A stretch of 7,122 nucleotides of DNA from an uncultured Bacteroidales bacterium. GTDB lineage: Bacteria > Bacteroidota > Bacteroidia > Bacteroidales > UBA932. Location of the stretch: contig UQMB01000028.1 in NCBI GenBank assembly GCA_900541925.1, forward strand, positions 1 through 7,122. The letters run 5' to 3'. The notes under the pieces are model-generated. The model was given only the letters and a program-made list of their open reading frames with translations. It made no database searches and had not been told where the DNA came from. Position numbers and translations under genes: made by a program. Positions 1 to 6,948 of this stretch are shown here, one piece after another (positions within the stretch are counted from its first letter, which is position 1; every line of letters starts with the position of its first letter).

Positions 1-38
1 CGACTATCAGTCATTCGACTTTTTAGTCGCCTTCTTTT
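1..38 (+). repeat. Clustered short inverted repeats followed by a T-rich run; possible terminator of an upstream gene
   Basis: Four mutually complementary short segments lie in the first 29 bases: CGACT (1-5), AGTC (9-12), CGACT (16-20) and AGTCG (25-29). The clearest hairpin is CGACT-TTTT-AGTCG (16-29), a 5-bp stem with a 4-base loop. It is followed by CCTTCTTTT (30-38), as in a weak intrinsic terminator. Segment 2-5 can also pair with 9-12, and 9-12 with 17-20. If it is a terminator, it would separate the operon from whatever lies upstream. It could equally be a dyad operator. The stem is short and the window starts here, so the full structure cannot be judged. Confidence 0.35.
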
Positions 39-153
39 GCATCCTGCACGGTGGCGGGGCCCCGAGTTACGAAATGACCCTTTGTTTGTTCGAAAACATG
101 AATGTCCGTCAGGGAAAATACGGCCAATTTTGCACCACACGATTAATGGCACG

Positions 154-687
154 ATGGACAGTTTATCCACAGACAAGGCGAAATGCTCTGAACTTATAGC
201 TGACATCTACAAGCGAATGTACGATGTCGTCCGGCGCTATATACTCCGGCGTATCGGTGATGAGCATCAGGCCGACGCGGAGGATCTCGCGCAGGACACC
301 TTCGTGCGCCTGCTTGTCAGCGGGGCGGAGCTTGATGCGGAGCAGGCGCCGCGTCTGGTCTACACGGTCGCCCGCAACCAGGTCATCGATTTCCTTCGAC
401 ATCATGCTCATATCCGCAAGGCGCAGGAGTATTTCGCTCTGCACGGGCAGAGGCACGCCTCCGTCACGGAGGAGCAGGTCGTCGCCGATGAGCTGGAACG
501 TATCGAGGCCGACTGTATAAAGAAGATGCCGGCGAAGATGGCGGAGGTGTTTGTCTTGTATGTGCACCGCGGGTGGTCGGTGCCGGACATATCCGACAGC
601 CTGGATATCAGCCGCAGGACTGTGGAGAACCACATCTTCCGCGCGAGGTGCGATGTGCGCCGGACAGTCAAAACGCAATACAGTTAG
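154..687 (+). CDS. ECF-type (sigma-70 family) RNA polymerase sigma factor, PUL-linked
   Basis: This 177-residue protein has the two-domain layout and length of extracytoplasmic-function sigma factors. Region 2 spans about residues 14-86. It holds the typical DAEDLAQDTFVRL stretch (41-53) and the -10 recognition helix VYTVARNQVIDFLRHH (69-84). Region 4 spans about 120-172, with a helix-turn-helix at WSVPDISDSLDISRRTVENH (141-160) for -35 recognition. No extra C-terminal domain is present. The ATG at 154 is chosen because it places region 2 at the usual distance from the N terminus. The frame stays open upstream to base 1, but those residues do not resemble a sigma N terminus. By position it should direct RNA polymerase to this PUL, perhaps including its own promoter (inference). 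GH88 starts 9 bases after its stop, so the two are probably co-transcribed. No FecR-like anti-sigma gene follows, which is unusual. Family assignment is firm; the exact start is less so. Confidence 0.93.
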   Translation: MDSLSTDKAKCSELIADIYKRMYDVVRRYILRRIGDEHQADAEDLAQDTFVRLLVSGAELDAEQAPRLVYTVARNQVIDFLRHHAHIRKAQEYFALHGQRHASVTEEQVVADELERIEADCIKKMPAKMAEVFVLYVHRGWSVPDISDSLDISRRTVENHIFRARCDVRRTVKTQYS

Positions 688-696
688 AATGAGTAT

Positions 697-1869
697 ATGA
701 AAAGGATTCTGATTTTGGTTAATATTATTGGTTGGTTCGCCGTCGCGCAGGGGTGCTCATCCCCTGTGCAGCCGGCGATTGATTACTGTGCAAAGCAGGC
801 CGCCCGGACATTGGAAGTTGTTTCATCTCCGGATATGATTCCGAATTCGGTGGATGCCGGGTCATCCACCTGGAAGTTCACGCGTCCGGGCGGCTGGACC
901 TGCGGGTTCTGGCCCGGGGAGCTGTGGTATCTCTATGAAGGTACCGGCGACACCCTGTTCAGGGACAACGCATTGAAGGTTACAGATGCAATCGTTCCAG
1001 TCGCGTACCGCACTCCGCACAGTCACGATGTAGGCTTCATGGTGATGCCGAGCATAGGCAGCGCCTACCGCTTCACGGGGGAGAAGAAGTATCTCGACGC
1101 GCTCGTGAGCGCAGCCGACTCGCTTGTCACGCTGTACAACCCCAAGGTCGGATCAATCCTTTCGTGGCCCAACATGGCCAAGAAGATGGGTTGGAGGCAC
1201 AACACCATCATCGACAATATGCTCAACCTTGAGCTCCTCTTCTGGGTGGCGCAGAACTGCGACCGTCCCGACCTTTATGAGATAGCGTTCCGGCATGCCG
1301 AGACCACGATGAAATACCAGTTCCGCGATGACTGGTCAACATATCATGTGACCGTTTTCGATCCTGATACGGGAGAGTTCATCGCCGGGCACACCCACCA
1401 GGGTTGGAAAGATGAGACCATGTGGGCACGCGGCCAGGCCTGGGCGGTGTACGGGTTCACGATGGCCTACCGTTTCACCAGGGACGAGCGTTTTCTGGAG
1501 ACGGCGGTGCATGCTGTCGACGCCTATCTGTCGCGGCTCCCGGAGGACGGGATTCCATATTGGGATTTCGATGCCGGCGAACAGCTCGAGAATCAGCCGA
1601 GGGACTGCTCCGCGGCGGCGATTGTCGCATCTGCCCTTCTTGAACTCCAGAGCTATCTTCCTGAAAATCAAGCAAAGCGCTACCTCAAGGAGGCGAGGCG
1701 CACCATAAAGACCCTTTCTGCGGCACCGTACAGAGCAGGCGACCAGTGCTCGGCCTTCCTGCTGCATGCCACGGGCCACCTGCCTAACGGCTACGAGATC
1801 GACGCATCGATCAGCTATGCCGATTATTACTATATTGAAGCCCTGATAAGGCTCAAGACCATATTATAA
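697..1869 (+). CDS. Glycoside hydrolase family 88 unsaturated glucuronyl hydrolase, putative lipoprotein
   Basis: A 390-residue enzyme expected to release 4-deoxy-4,5-unsaturated uronic acid from the non-reducing end of lyase-made oligosaccharides by hydration of the double bond. GH88 hallmarks appear in order: GFWPGELW (70-77), HSHDVGF (108-114), WRHNTIIDNMLNL (166-178), HTHQG (232-236), WARGQAW (243-249), PYWDF (287-291), RDCSAAAI (302-309) and SYADYYYIEAL (373-383). D111 and D173 correspond by motif to the catalytic aspartates D88 and D149 of the Bacillus sp. GL1 enzyme. The tryptophan-rich, helix-repeat pattern fits an (alpha/alpha)6 barrel. GFWPGELW favours GH88 over the related GH105. 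The N terminus is a signal peptide ending at AQG|C20, a plausible but weak lipobox. No acidic residues follow the cysteine closely, so a periplasm-facing anchor seems more likely than surface display. It starts 9 bases after the sigma stop and ends 24 bases before susC. Glycan specificity (chondroitin, hyaluronan, heparin or other) cannot be told from the sequence. Confidence 0.93.
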   Translation: MKRILILVNIIGWFAVAQGCSSPVQPAIDYCAKQAARTLEVVSSPDMIPNSVDAGSSTWKFTRPGGWTCGFWPGELWYLYEGTGDTLFRDNALKVTDAIVPVAYRTPHSHDVGFMVMPSIGSAYRFTGEKKYLDALVSAADSLVTLYNPKVGSILSWPNMAKKMGWRHNTIIDNMLNLELLFWVAQNCDRPDLYEIAFRHAETTMKYQFRDDWSTYHVTVFDPDTGEFIAGHTHQGWKDETMWARGQAWAVYGFTMAYRFTRDERFLETAVHAVDAYLSRLPEDGIPYWDFDAGEQLENQPRDCSAAAIVASALLELQSYLPENQAKRYLKEARRTIKTLSAAPYRAGDQCSAFLLHATGHLPNGYEIDASISYADYYYIEALIRLKTIL

Positions 1870-1893
1870 TCAACACTTCAAAGACCAAAGAGT

Positions 1894-4800
1894 ATGAAGA
1901 TTTTAATCAAGAAAACTCTGATTGCGATGCTTTCCGTGGCGCTGATGCTGCCGTCGGTGGAGGCTCTCGCGCAGAGTCAGCTCTCGGGAAAGGTCATCGA
2001 CGCGGGAGGCAATCCCGTGGCCGGTGCGGCCGTGATAGTCGAAGGGACATCCAACGGAGTCTCAACCGACCTTGACGGCAAGTTCACCATCCGCGCAGCC
2101 GAGGGCGCACCTATTGTTGTAAGCATCCTGGGCTATCAGGACGCGCGGGTTAAACTCAAAGACGGCATGACCGTCAAGCTCATGGAAGACTCCACCCTTC
2201 TCGAAGAGACCGTGGTCGTGGGGTATGGTTCCGTGAAAAAAATAGATCTTACAGGTTCAGTCGGCTCCGTATCCAATGAGAGCCTTGTCAGGGGAGGTAT
2301 GGCCGATGCTGTCGGCGCGATGCAGGGCACGCTCCCTGGAGTTCAGATCCAGCGCTCAAACAGCAAGCCGGGCGGAGAGTACAACATCCTCATCCGAGGC
2401 CTCAACACCATCAGCGGCAGCACGTCTCCGCTTGTGGTCGTGGACGGCGTGCAGGGCGCATCCCTTTCGAGCATCAACCCTGACGACATCGAGCGCATAG
2501 ACATTCTCAAGGACGCATCATCGACCGCCATCTACGGTTCGCGTGCCACCAACGGCGTGGTGCTCGTAACCACCAAGCGCGGCAAGGCCGGTGATGTCAA
2601 GATCGACTACAGCGGCTATGTCGGAGTGCGTCAGTACACAAATATGCCTGAGATGATGTCCGGTGACGAGTATGTGCAGATTGCCCGCGAGGCGAAGCGC
2701 AACAAGACCACCTACAAGTACGCCCCGGACAGCGAGATATTTACCGCGTCTGAACTCAAGGCCATCCAGGACCACAACTACTTCGATTGGGTGGACGCCA
2801 TCTCCCATCCGGCCGCGATGACCAACCACACCCTTTCCGCCTCCGGCGGAAGCGAGAAGGCTACATACTCTCTTTCGACCGGTTACTACTTCGAGGACGG
2901 CATGGTCGATCCGCAGGAGTACTCCAGATACAATGTCAGGGCTGCAATTGATGTGAAGCCTGTGGATTATCTCAAATTCGGAGTGAACATGTACGGTACA
3001 TATTCGCTGCGCAATACGGGCAACTCCGACCTCCTCCAGGATGCCGTACGTCTTCGCCCGACCTACCATCCGACCAACCTCGTCACGGGAGAAGATGAGT
3101 GGGCTTATTCCAACGGACAGTACAATGCTCTTGTCACCCAGCAGAATGAGACCAACAGGACCAAGACGTACAACATGTTCGGCAATGCATTCCTGGAAAT
3201 CCTCCCGCTTGAGGGACTGTCTCTCAAAACTACTTTCTCTCCGAATATCCGCATAGCAGAGATAGGTCAGTACAGGGGACGTTATACCAAGGCCAACAAG
3301 GGCACTAATGATGCCACCAGCAACTACGCCAAGAATTCCACAACCGACTGGGTTTGGGACAACCAGGTTGTATACCGCAAGGAGATTGGCGTGCACAGAT
3401 TTGACGTGTCCGGTATCTTCTCCATGGCTCAGAACGAATACGAAGCTCTTCGCGGTGTGGGCAATGGGTTGAGTTATAATTCTTTGTGGTACAACCTCAA
3501 GGGTGGGGCCAAGGAAAACTCCGCCACTTCCGGTTATTCCAAGTACAGCTTGATGTCATATATGTTCAGGGCCAACTACATCTATGCCGATAAGTACTAC
3601 CTCTCCGCGAGCGTCCGCTACGACGGCTCATCCAAGCTGGCATCCGGGCACAAGTGGGGCGCCTTCCCGTCAGTGGCTCTCGCATGGAGGGTGACGCAGG
3701 AGGACTTCATGAGGAATCTCTCATGGGTCAACAATCTCAAGCTCCGCCTCAGTTACGGTCAGACGGGTAATGACAATGTCTCCCCGTATCAGACCCAGGG
3801 CTCTATCAGCGGCGTGCAGTACTATACTTTCGGAAATTCCACCAACACCGCCTATGTCCCGAATAATCTCAGAAACCTTGATCTGGGTTGGGAGCGCACG
3901 AGCGAGGTCAATGTCGGTGTGGACTTCGGTTTCCTGAAAGACAGGATTTCCGGTTCCGTGGACTACTACAACCGTCTCACCTCCGACCTCATCATGAACA
4001 AGACCATTCCGTCTACAACGGGGTATACTTCCGTCAAGGCTAATGTCGGCTCTGTCCGCAACTCAGGTGTGGAGGTGCTCCTCAACACCGAGAACATCCG
4101 CACAAGCGACTTCTCCTGGGTTACCCAGCTTAACTTCGCGTACAACCGCAACGAGATAGTGGATCTCCAGTTCAAGGAGGACCTCTCTACCTACGGCGAG
4201 TCCCTCAAGGGCATGGAGGGAGACTACAAGAACCTCTGGATCATCGGTCAGCCTATAGACATCAACTACAGCCTCATGACAGTCGGCATATGGCAACTTG
4301 ATGAGGCGACTGAGGCAGCGAAGTACGGTTGTACTCCGGGACAGTACAAGCCGCTCGATCTCAACAAGGACGGCAAGATCACCGATGAGGACCGTGTGAT
4401 CAACGGCAAGCACACTCCGGACTGGACGGGCGGTATGACGAACACCTTCCGTTACAAGAACTTCGACCTTTCTTTCCAGATGTCATTCCAAAGCGGGGCG
4501 AAAACGAGAAATCAATTCTATGTGTCGTATGCCCTTGAAGGCAATACCCAGAACTTCAACAATCTCAAGGGTGATTACTGGACTCCTGAGAATCCTTCCA
4601 ACGAGCGGCATCAGCCGAGCAATGCGGGTATTTATGCGAATTATCGCAGTGCCACATGGGGTAACAACGAGAACAAGGCGACATCTTCTCATCGTCTTTC
4701 CAAGACAGATTTTGTGAAGTTCAACTATGCTTCTCTTGGATATACTTTCGGCAAGAGATTTCTTGACAAGGTGAAGCTCAGCAATCTCCGCGTGTACGCG

Positions 4801-4926
4801 ACAGTCCAGAATCCATATATCTGGTGTGACAGGTTTTGCTTCAATCCGGAGCAGATGACAACCTCCATTAACACCACGGACTTTATGACCTGCAACCTCA
4901 TCTTTGGGGTCAATGTCGGATTTTAA
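1894..4926 (+). CDS. SusC/RagA family TonB-dependent outer-membrane transporter
   Basis: This 1010-residue protein has the usual length for SusC-like porins that import glycan oligomers with TonB energy. A signal peptide ends at about ALA|Q (cleavage after residue 26). A carboxypeptidase regulatory-like beta-sandwich follows (about 29-100, with LSGKVIDAGGNPVAGAAV and DLDGKF). Next come the TonB-box-like LEETVVVGYG (103-112) and the plug domain (about 113-232). The plug carries the family signature around SINPDDIERIDILKDASS (193-210) and AIYGSRATNGVVLVTTKRG (212-230). The remainder is the outer-membrane beta-barrel, ending in an aromatic F1010. An EF-hand/dockerin-type loop, DLNKDGKITDED (822-833), has ligands at D822, N824, D826 and D833. 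No STN signalling domain precedes the carboxypeptidase-like domain, because only about 30 residues including the signal peptide lie before it. The SusD partner starts 12 bases downstream. The transported glycan is inferred only from GH88 linkage. Confidence 0.96.
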   Translation: MKILIKKTLIAMLSVALMLPSVEALAQSQLSGKVIDAGGNPVAGAAVIVEGTSNGVSTDLDGKFTIRAAEGAPIVVSILGYQDARVKLKDGMTVKLMEDSTLLEETVVVGYGSVKKIDLTGSVGSVSNESLVRGGMADAVGAMQGTLPGVQIQRSNSKPGGEYNILIRGLNTISGSTSPLVVVDGVQGASLSSINPDDIERIDILKDASSTAIYGSRATNGVVLVTTKRGKAGDVKIDYSGYVGVRQYTNMPEMMSGDEYVQIAREAKRNKTTYKYAPDSEIFTASELKAIQDHNYFDWVDAISHPAAMTNHTLSASGGSEKATYSLSTGYYFEDGMVDPQEYSRYNVRAAIDVKPVDYLKFGVNMYGTYSLRNTGNSDLLQDAVRLRPTYHPTNLVTGEDEWAYSNGQYNALVTQQNETNRTKTYNMFGNAFLEILPLEGLSLKTTFSPNIRIAEIGQYRGRYTKANKGTNDATSNYAKNSTTDWVWDNQVVYRKEIGVHRFDVSGIFSMAQNEYEALRGVGNGLSYNSLWYNLKGGAKENSATSGYSKYSLMSYMFRANYIYADKYYLSASVRYDGSSKLASGHKWGAFPSVALAWRVTQEDFMRNLSWVNNLKLRLSYGQTGNDNVSPYQTQGSISGVQYYTFGNSTNTAYVPNNLRNLDLGWERTSEVNVGVDFGFLKDRISGSVDYYNRLTSDLIMNKTIPSTTGYTSVKANVGSVRNSGVEVLLNTENIRTSDFSWVTQLNFAYNRNEIVDLQFKEDLSTYGESLKGMEGDYKNLWIIGQPIDINYSLMTVGIWQLDEATEAAKYGCTPGQYKPLDLNKDGKITDEDRVINGKHTPDWTGGMTNTFRYKNFDLSFQMSFQSGAKTRNQFYVSYALEGNTQNFNNLKGDYWTPENPSNERHQPSNAGIYANYRSATWGNNENKATSSHRLSKTDFVKFNYASLGYTFGKRFLDKVKLSNLRVYATVQNPYIWCDRFCFNPEQMTTSINTTDFMTCNLIFGVNVGF

Positions 4927-4938
4927 AAAAGTACAGAA

Positions 4939-6816
4939 ATGAAAATCAAATACTTATTGATAAGTGCTCTGGTAACCGTCGTTTCGGTAAACTCATGCTC
5001 ATCTTTCTTGGATGAGGAGAATATATCGAATCAGTCAGCTGAAGCGTATTTCGCGACGCCAGCGGGATATGAGAGTCTTGTCCGGGGGGCGTACAACGGC
5101 CTGGCCAAGATATACAACACGACTACCTGGTACTCTTTGAGCCAGCTCGGGACGGACATCTCAACCCAGAACAACGGGAATTCTACGAACCAGCTCAACC
5201 AGTATGTTACATATTATAGCGACAATCCTACGGTTAGTTCCTATTGGAATGCATTATATGCTGCTCTGAAAAATGCCAATGCTGCCATAGGACGGGCATC
5301 TTCTGTCATCACCAAGGAGACGGATCCTCGCGATGGCATGGATGCGTCACTTGTTGCCAGGAGAGTGGCAGAGGCGAAGTATCTGCGTGCGCTTTTCCTT
5401 TTCGAGATTGTACGCAATTTCGGTCAGGGACCGCTCATCCTCGAGGAGACCATGTCTCCTTCCACCACTGCGGAACTTGATGGGCCTGAGAAGTTTTACA
5501 ATCAGATTCTCTCTGATCTTCAGGATGTCCTGGACTCCGAACTTCCGATGAAACAGCCGGCCTCCGAGCACGGTAGGGCCTCAAAGGCTGCCGCTCTGCA
5601 TCTTCGCTCCATGGTGTATCTGACCCGTGGCTACCAGTCCTATGGCAAGGGCAAGAGCGATTTTAAGCTTGCGCTCGATGATGCGGAGATGGTGATAGAG
5701 AAGTCCGGGCACGCCCTTCTTGATGACTATGCTATGGTTCATCGCCAGAGCAATGAGGTTAATGACGAGATTATCTTCTGCCTCAACTTCAATAATGCTC
5801 CGGGCGCATATACCAATATCTGGAGCGAGTTCTATCTCTTCGTTTATCGTGAAGGCTGGCAGGATATAGCTTTCTCTTCAATCTACTGCAATGACTGGGC
5901 TTCTGTGATGCCGACCAAGTATGCCTATCTGCTCTTCGACTGGAAGAAGGATCACAGGGCTGAGGTGACATTCATGTCTCCGTACAACGGGGATGCGGCC
6001 ACTTCGATCGACGGGCGTCAGTATGGTGTGAACTATTTCCAGAGCACCAACAAGAACGGCAATGTTCCGGAAGGTGACCCTGTGCTTCTGTTCCCTGTGC
6101 CGCAGGATGGCAAGACCTTCTCCAAGAAAGAGGGTTCAAGCGTCAGCTTCGACAACAACCATTTCTATACCGCTTCCGAGAAGAGCGCAGCACAGGCTGA
6201 GGGCCGTTATATCTACAACTATCCGACAGGTTCGCTTGCTGAGAAGTCATACCGTGATGCCGGCAATGATGATTACTACATTACCGGCTATCAGAGCGGC
6301 AACGCTTCTTCCAGGACGTGGATCCCGGCGTGGAAGTTCAAGGACTGCTATACCCAGTTCAATTCTTCGGGCACCGTGTCTTATGGCAGTCGAGACATCT
6401 ATCTGGCGCGTCTTGCCGAGACCTACCTGATCGCAGCCGAGGCCGCCGTCAATCTCGGGGAGAATGACAAGGCCCTCAGGTATATCAACAAGGTGCGTGA
6501 AAGGGCAGCTTTCGATGCTCCGGAGCCGGGCCTTAAGCTTTATGAGGGGACTGTCACCATCGATGACGTGCTCCAGGAAAGGGCGCTCGAGCTCTTCGGG
6601 GAGGTTTCCCGATGGAACGACCTCACTCGCACCGGCAAGCTTGCCGAGAGGGTTCTCGAGTACAACTGGGATGTCAACAACATCTATGGCGGCATAATGA
6701 AGACTGACCTGAGCGCGGCGACCAACGCCAAGTTCAGCCTCCGTCCTATCCCGCTCTCCTGGCTGAATTCCCTTTCAAACGACAAGGAACTCCACAACAA
6801 CCCTGGCTGGGATTGA
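4939..6816 (+). CDS. SusD/RagB family surface glycan-binding lipoprotein
   Basis: A 625-residue outer-membrane lipoprotein that normally forms the lid over its SusC partner and binds the glycan before import. The signal peptide ends at VNS|C20. The following SSFLDEE carries acidic residues, in keeping with surface-displayed SusD proteins. The N-terminal SusD-like part contains AYFATPAGYESLVRGAYNGL (36-55) and the conserved EAKYLRALFLFEIVRNFG (145-162). The C-terminal SusD/RagB part contains a TPR-like helix pair around YLARLAETYLIAAEAAVNLG (488-507), ERALELFGEVSRWNDLTRTG (547-566) and the closing motif with RPIPLSWLNS and NNPGW (about 602-624). The length is at the upper end of the usual range, with no evident extra domain. 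The start is preceded by an A-rich stretch (AAAAAAGTACAGAA) rather than a Shine-Dalgarno sequence, as is normal in Bacteroidota. It follows susC by 12 bases and is the last gene of the operon; a terminator lies 24 bases past its stop. Confidence 0.96.
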   Translation: MKIKYLLISALVTVVSVNSCSSFLDEENISNQSAEAYFATPAGYESLVRGAYNGLAKIYNTTTWYSLSQLGTDISTQNNGNSTNQLNQYVTYYSDNPTVSSYWNALYAALKNANAAIGRASSVITKETDPRDGMDASLVARRVAEAKYLRALFLFEIVRNFGQGPLILEETMSPSTTAELDGPEKFYNQILSDLQDVLDSELPMKQPASEHGRASKAAALHLRSMVYLTRGYQSYGKGKSDFKLALDDAEMVIEKSGHALLDDYAMVHRQSNEVNDEIIFCLNFNNAPGAYTNIWSEFYLFVYREGWQDIAFSSIYCNDWASVMPTKYAYLLFDWKKDHRAEVTFMSPYNGDAATSIDGRQYGVNYFQSTNKNGNVPEGDPVLLFPVPQDGKTFSKKEGSSVSFDNNHFYTASEKSAAQAEGRYIYNYPTGSLAEKSYRDAGNDDYYITGYQSGNASSRTWIPAWKFKDCYTQFNSSGTVSYGSRDIYLARLAETYLIAAEAAVNLGENDKALRYINKVRERAAFDAPEPGLKLYEGTVTIDDVLQERALELFGEVSRWNDLTRTGKLAERVLEYNWDVNNIYGGIMKTDLSAATNAKFSLRPIPLSWLNSLSNDKELHNNPGWD

Positions 6817-6840
6817 CGGGAGGTAGAGTGATTGATTTTG

Positions 6841-6870
6841 CGGCAGGCCGGAACCCCGACCTGCCGTTTT
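6841..6870 (+). terminator. Intrinsic (rho-independent) terminator of the PUL operon
   Basis: A GC-rich hairpin pairs CGGCAGG (6841-6847) with CCTGCCG (6860-6866). After one C/A mismatch the stem continues with CGG/CCG around an AACC loop. The stem is followed directly by TTTT (6867-6870). It begins 24 bases after the SusD stop codon on the same strand. There is no matching T-run on the opposite strand, so it looks one-directional and should mainly end the sigma-GH88-SusC-SusD transcript. Confidence 0.85.
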
Positions 6871-6948
6871 CATGTACTACTCCTTGCACTGTCGGTTTGT
6901 CCTTGTCTCCATGGCCATTCTCCGGCCTAAGCGGGGACTGGGTGCTGG

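Noticed and set aside
125..132. CAATTTTG as a Bacteroidota -7 promoter element (consensus TAnnTTTG) just upstream of the sigma start
   Set aside because: It matches most consensus positions, but no TTTG-like -33 element lies about 19-21 bases upstream. The two TTTG copies at 81-88 are too far away. Transcript-start mapping would be needed.
163..678. Minus-strand open frame (171 codons) opposite the sigma factor
   Set aside because: The plus strand encodes clear sigma regions 2 and 4. The antisense product has no recognisable motif and is a shadow frame.
689..700. Tiny ATG-AGT-ATA-TGA reading frame overlapping the GH88 start
   Set aside because: Three codons without a ribosome-binding site are expected by chance. 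Overlapping ATG/TGA triplets are common in compact operons, and nothing indicates translation.
1336..1779. Minus-strand open frame (147 codons) opposite GH88
   Set aside because: It overlaps conserved GH88 motifs on the plus strand and has no recognisable motif of its own.
2518..3396. Long minus-strand open frame (292 codons) inside susC
   Set aside because: It lies wholly opposite the well-conserved plug and early barrel of SusC. Its product shows no recognisable domain, and long antisense frames are common opposite GC-rich codon use.
6920..6948. Short GGCC-containing hairpin as a terminator for the minus-strand gene
   Set aside because: The possible stem is only about 4 bp and has no T-run in the direction of the minus-strand gene.
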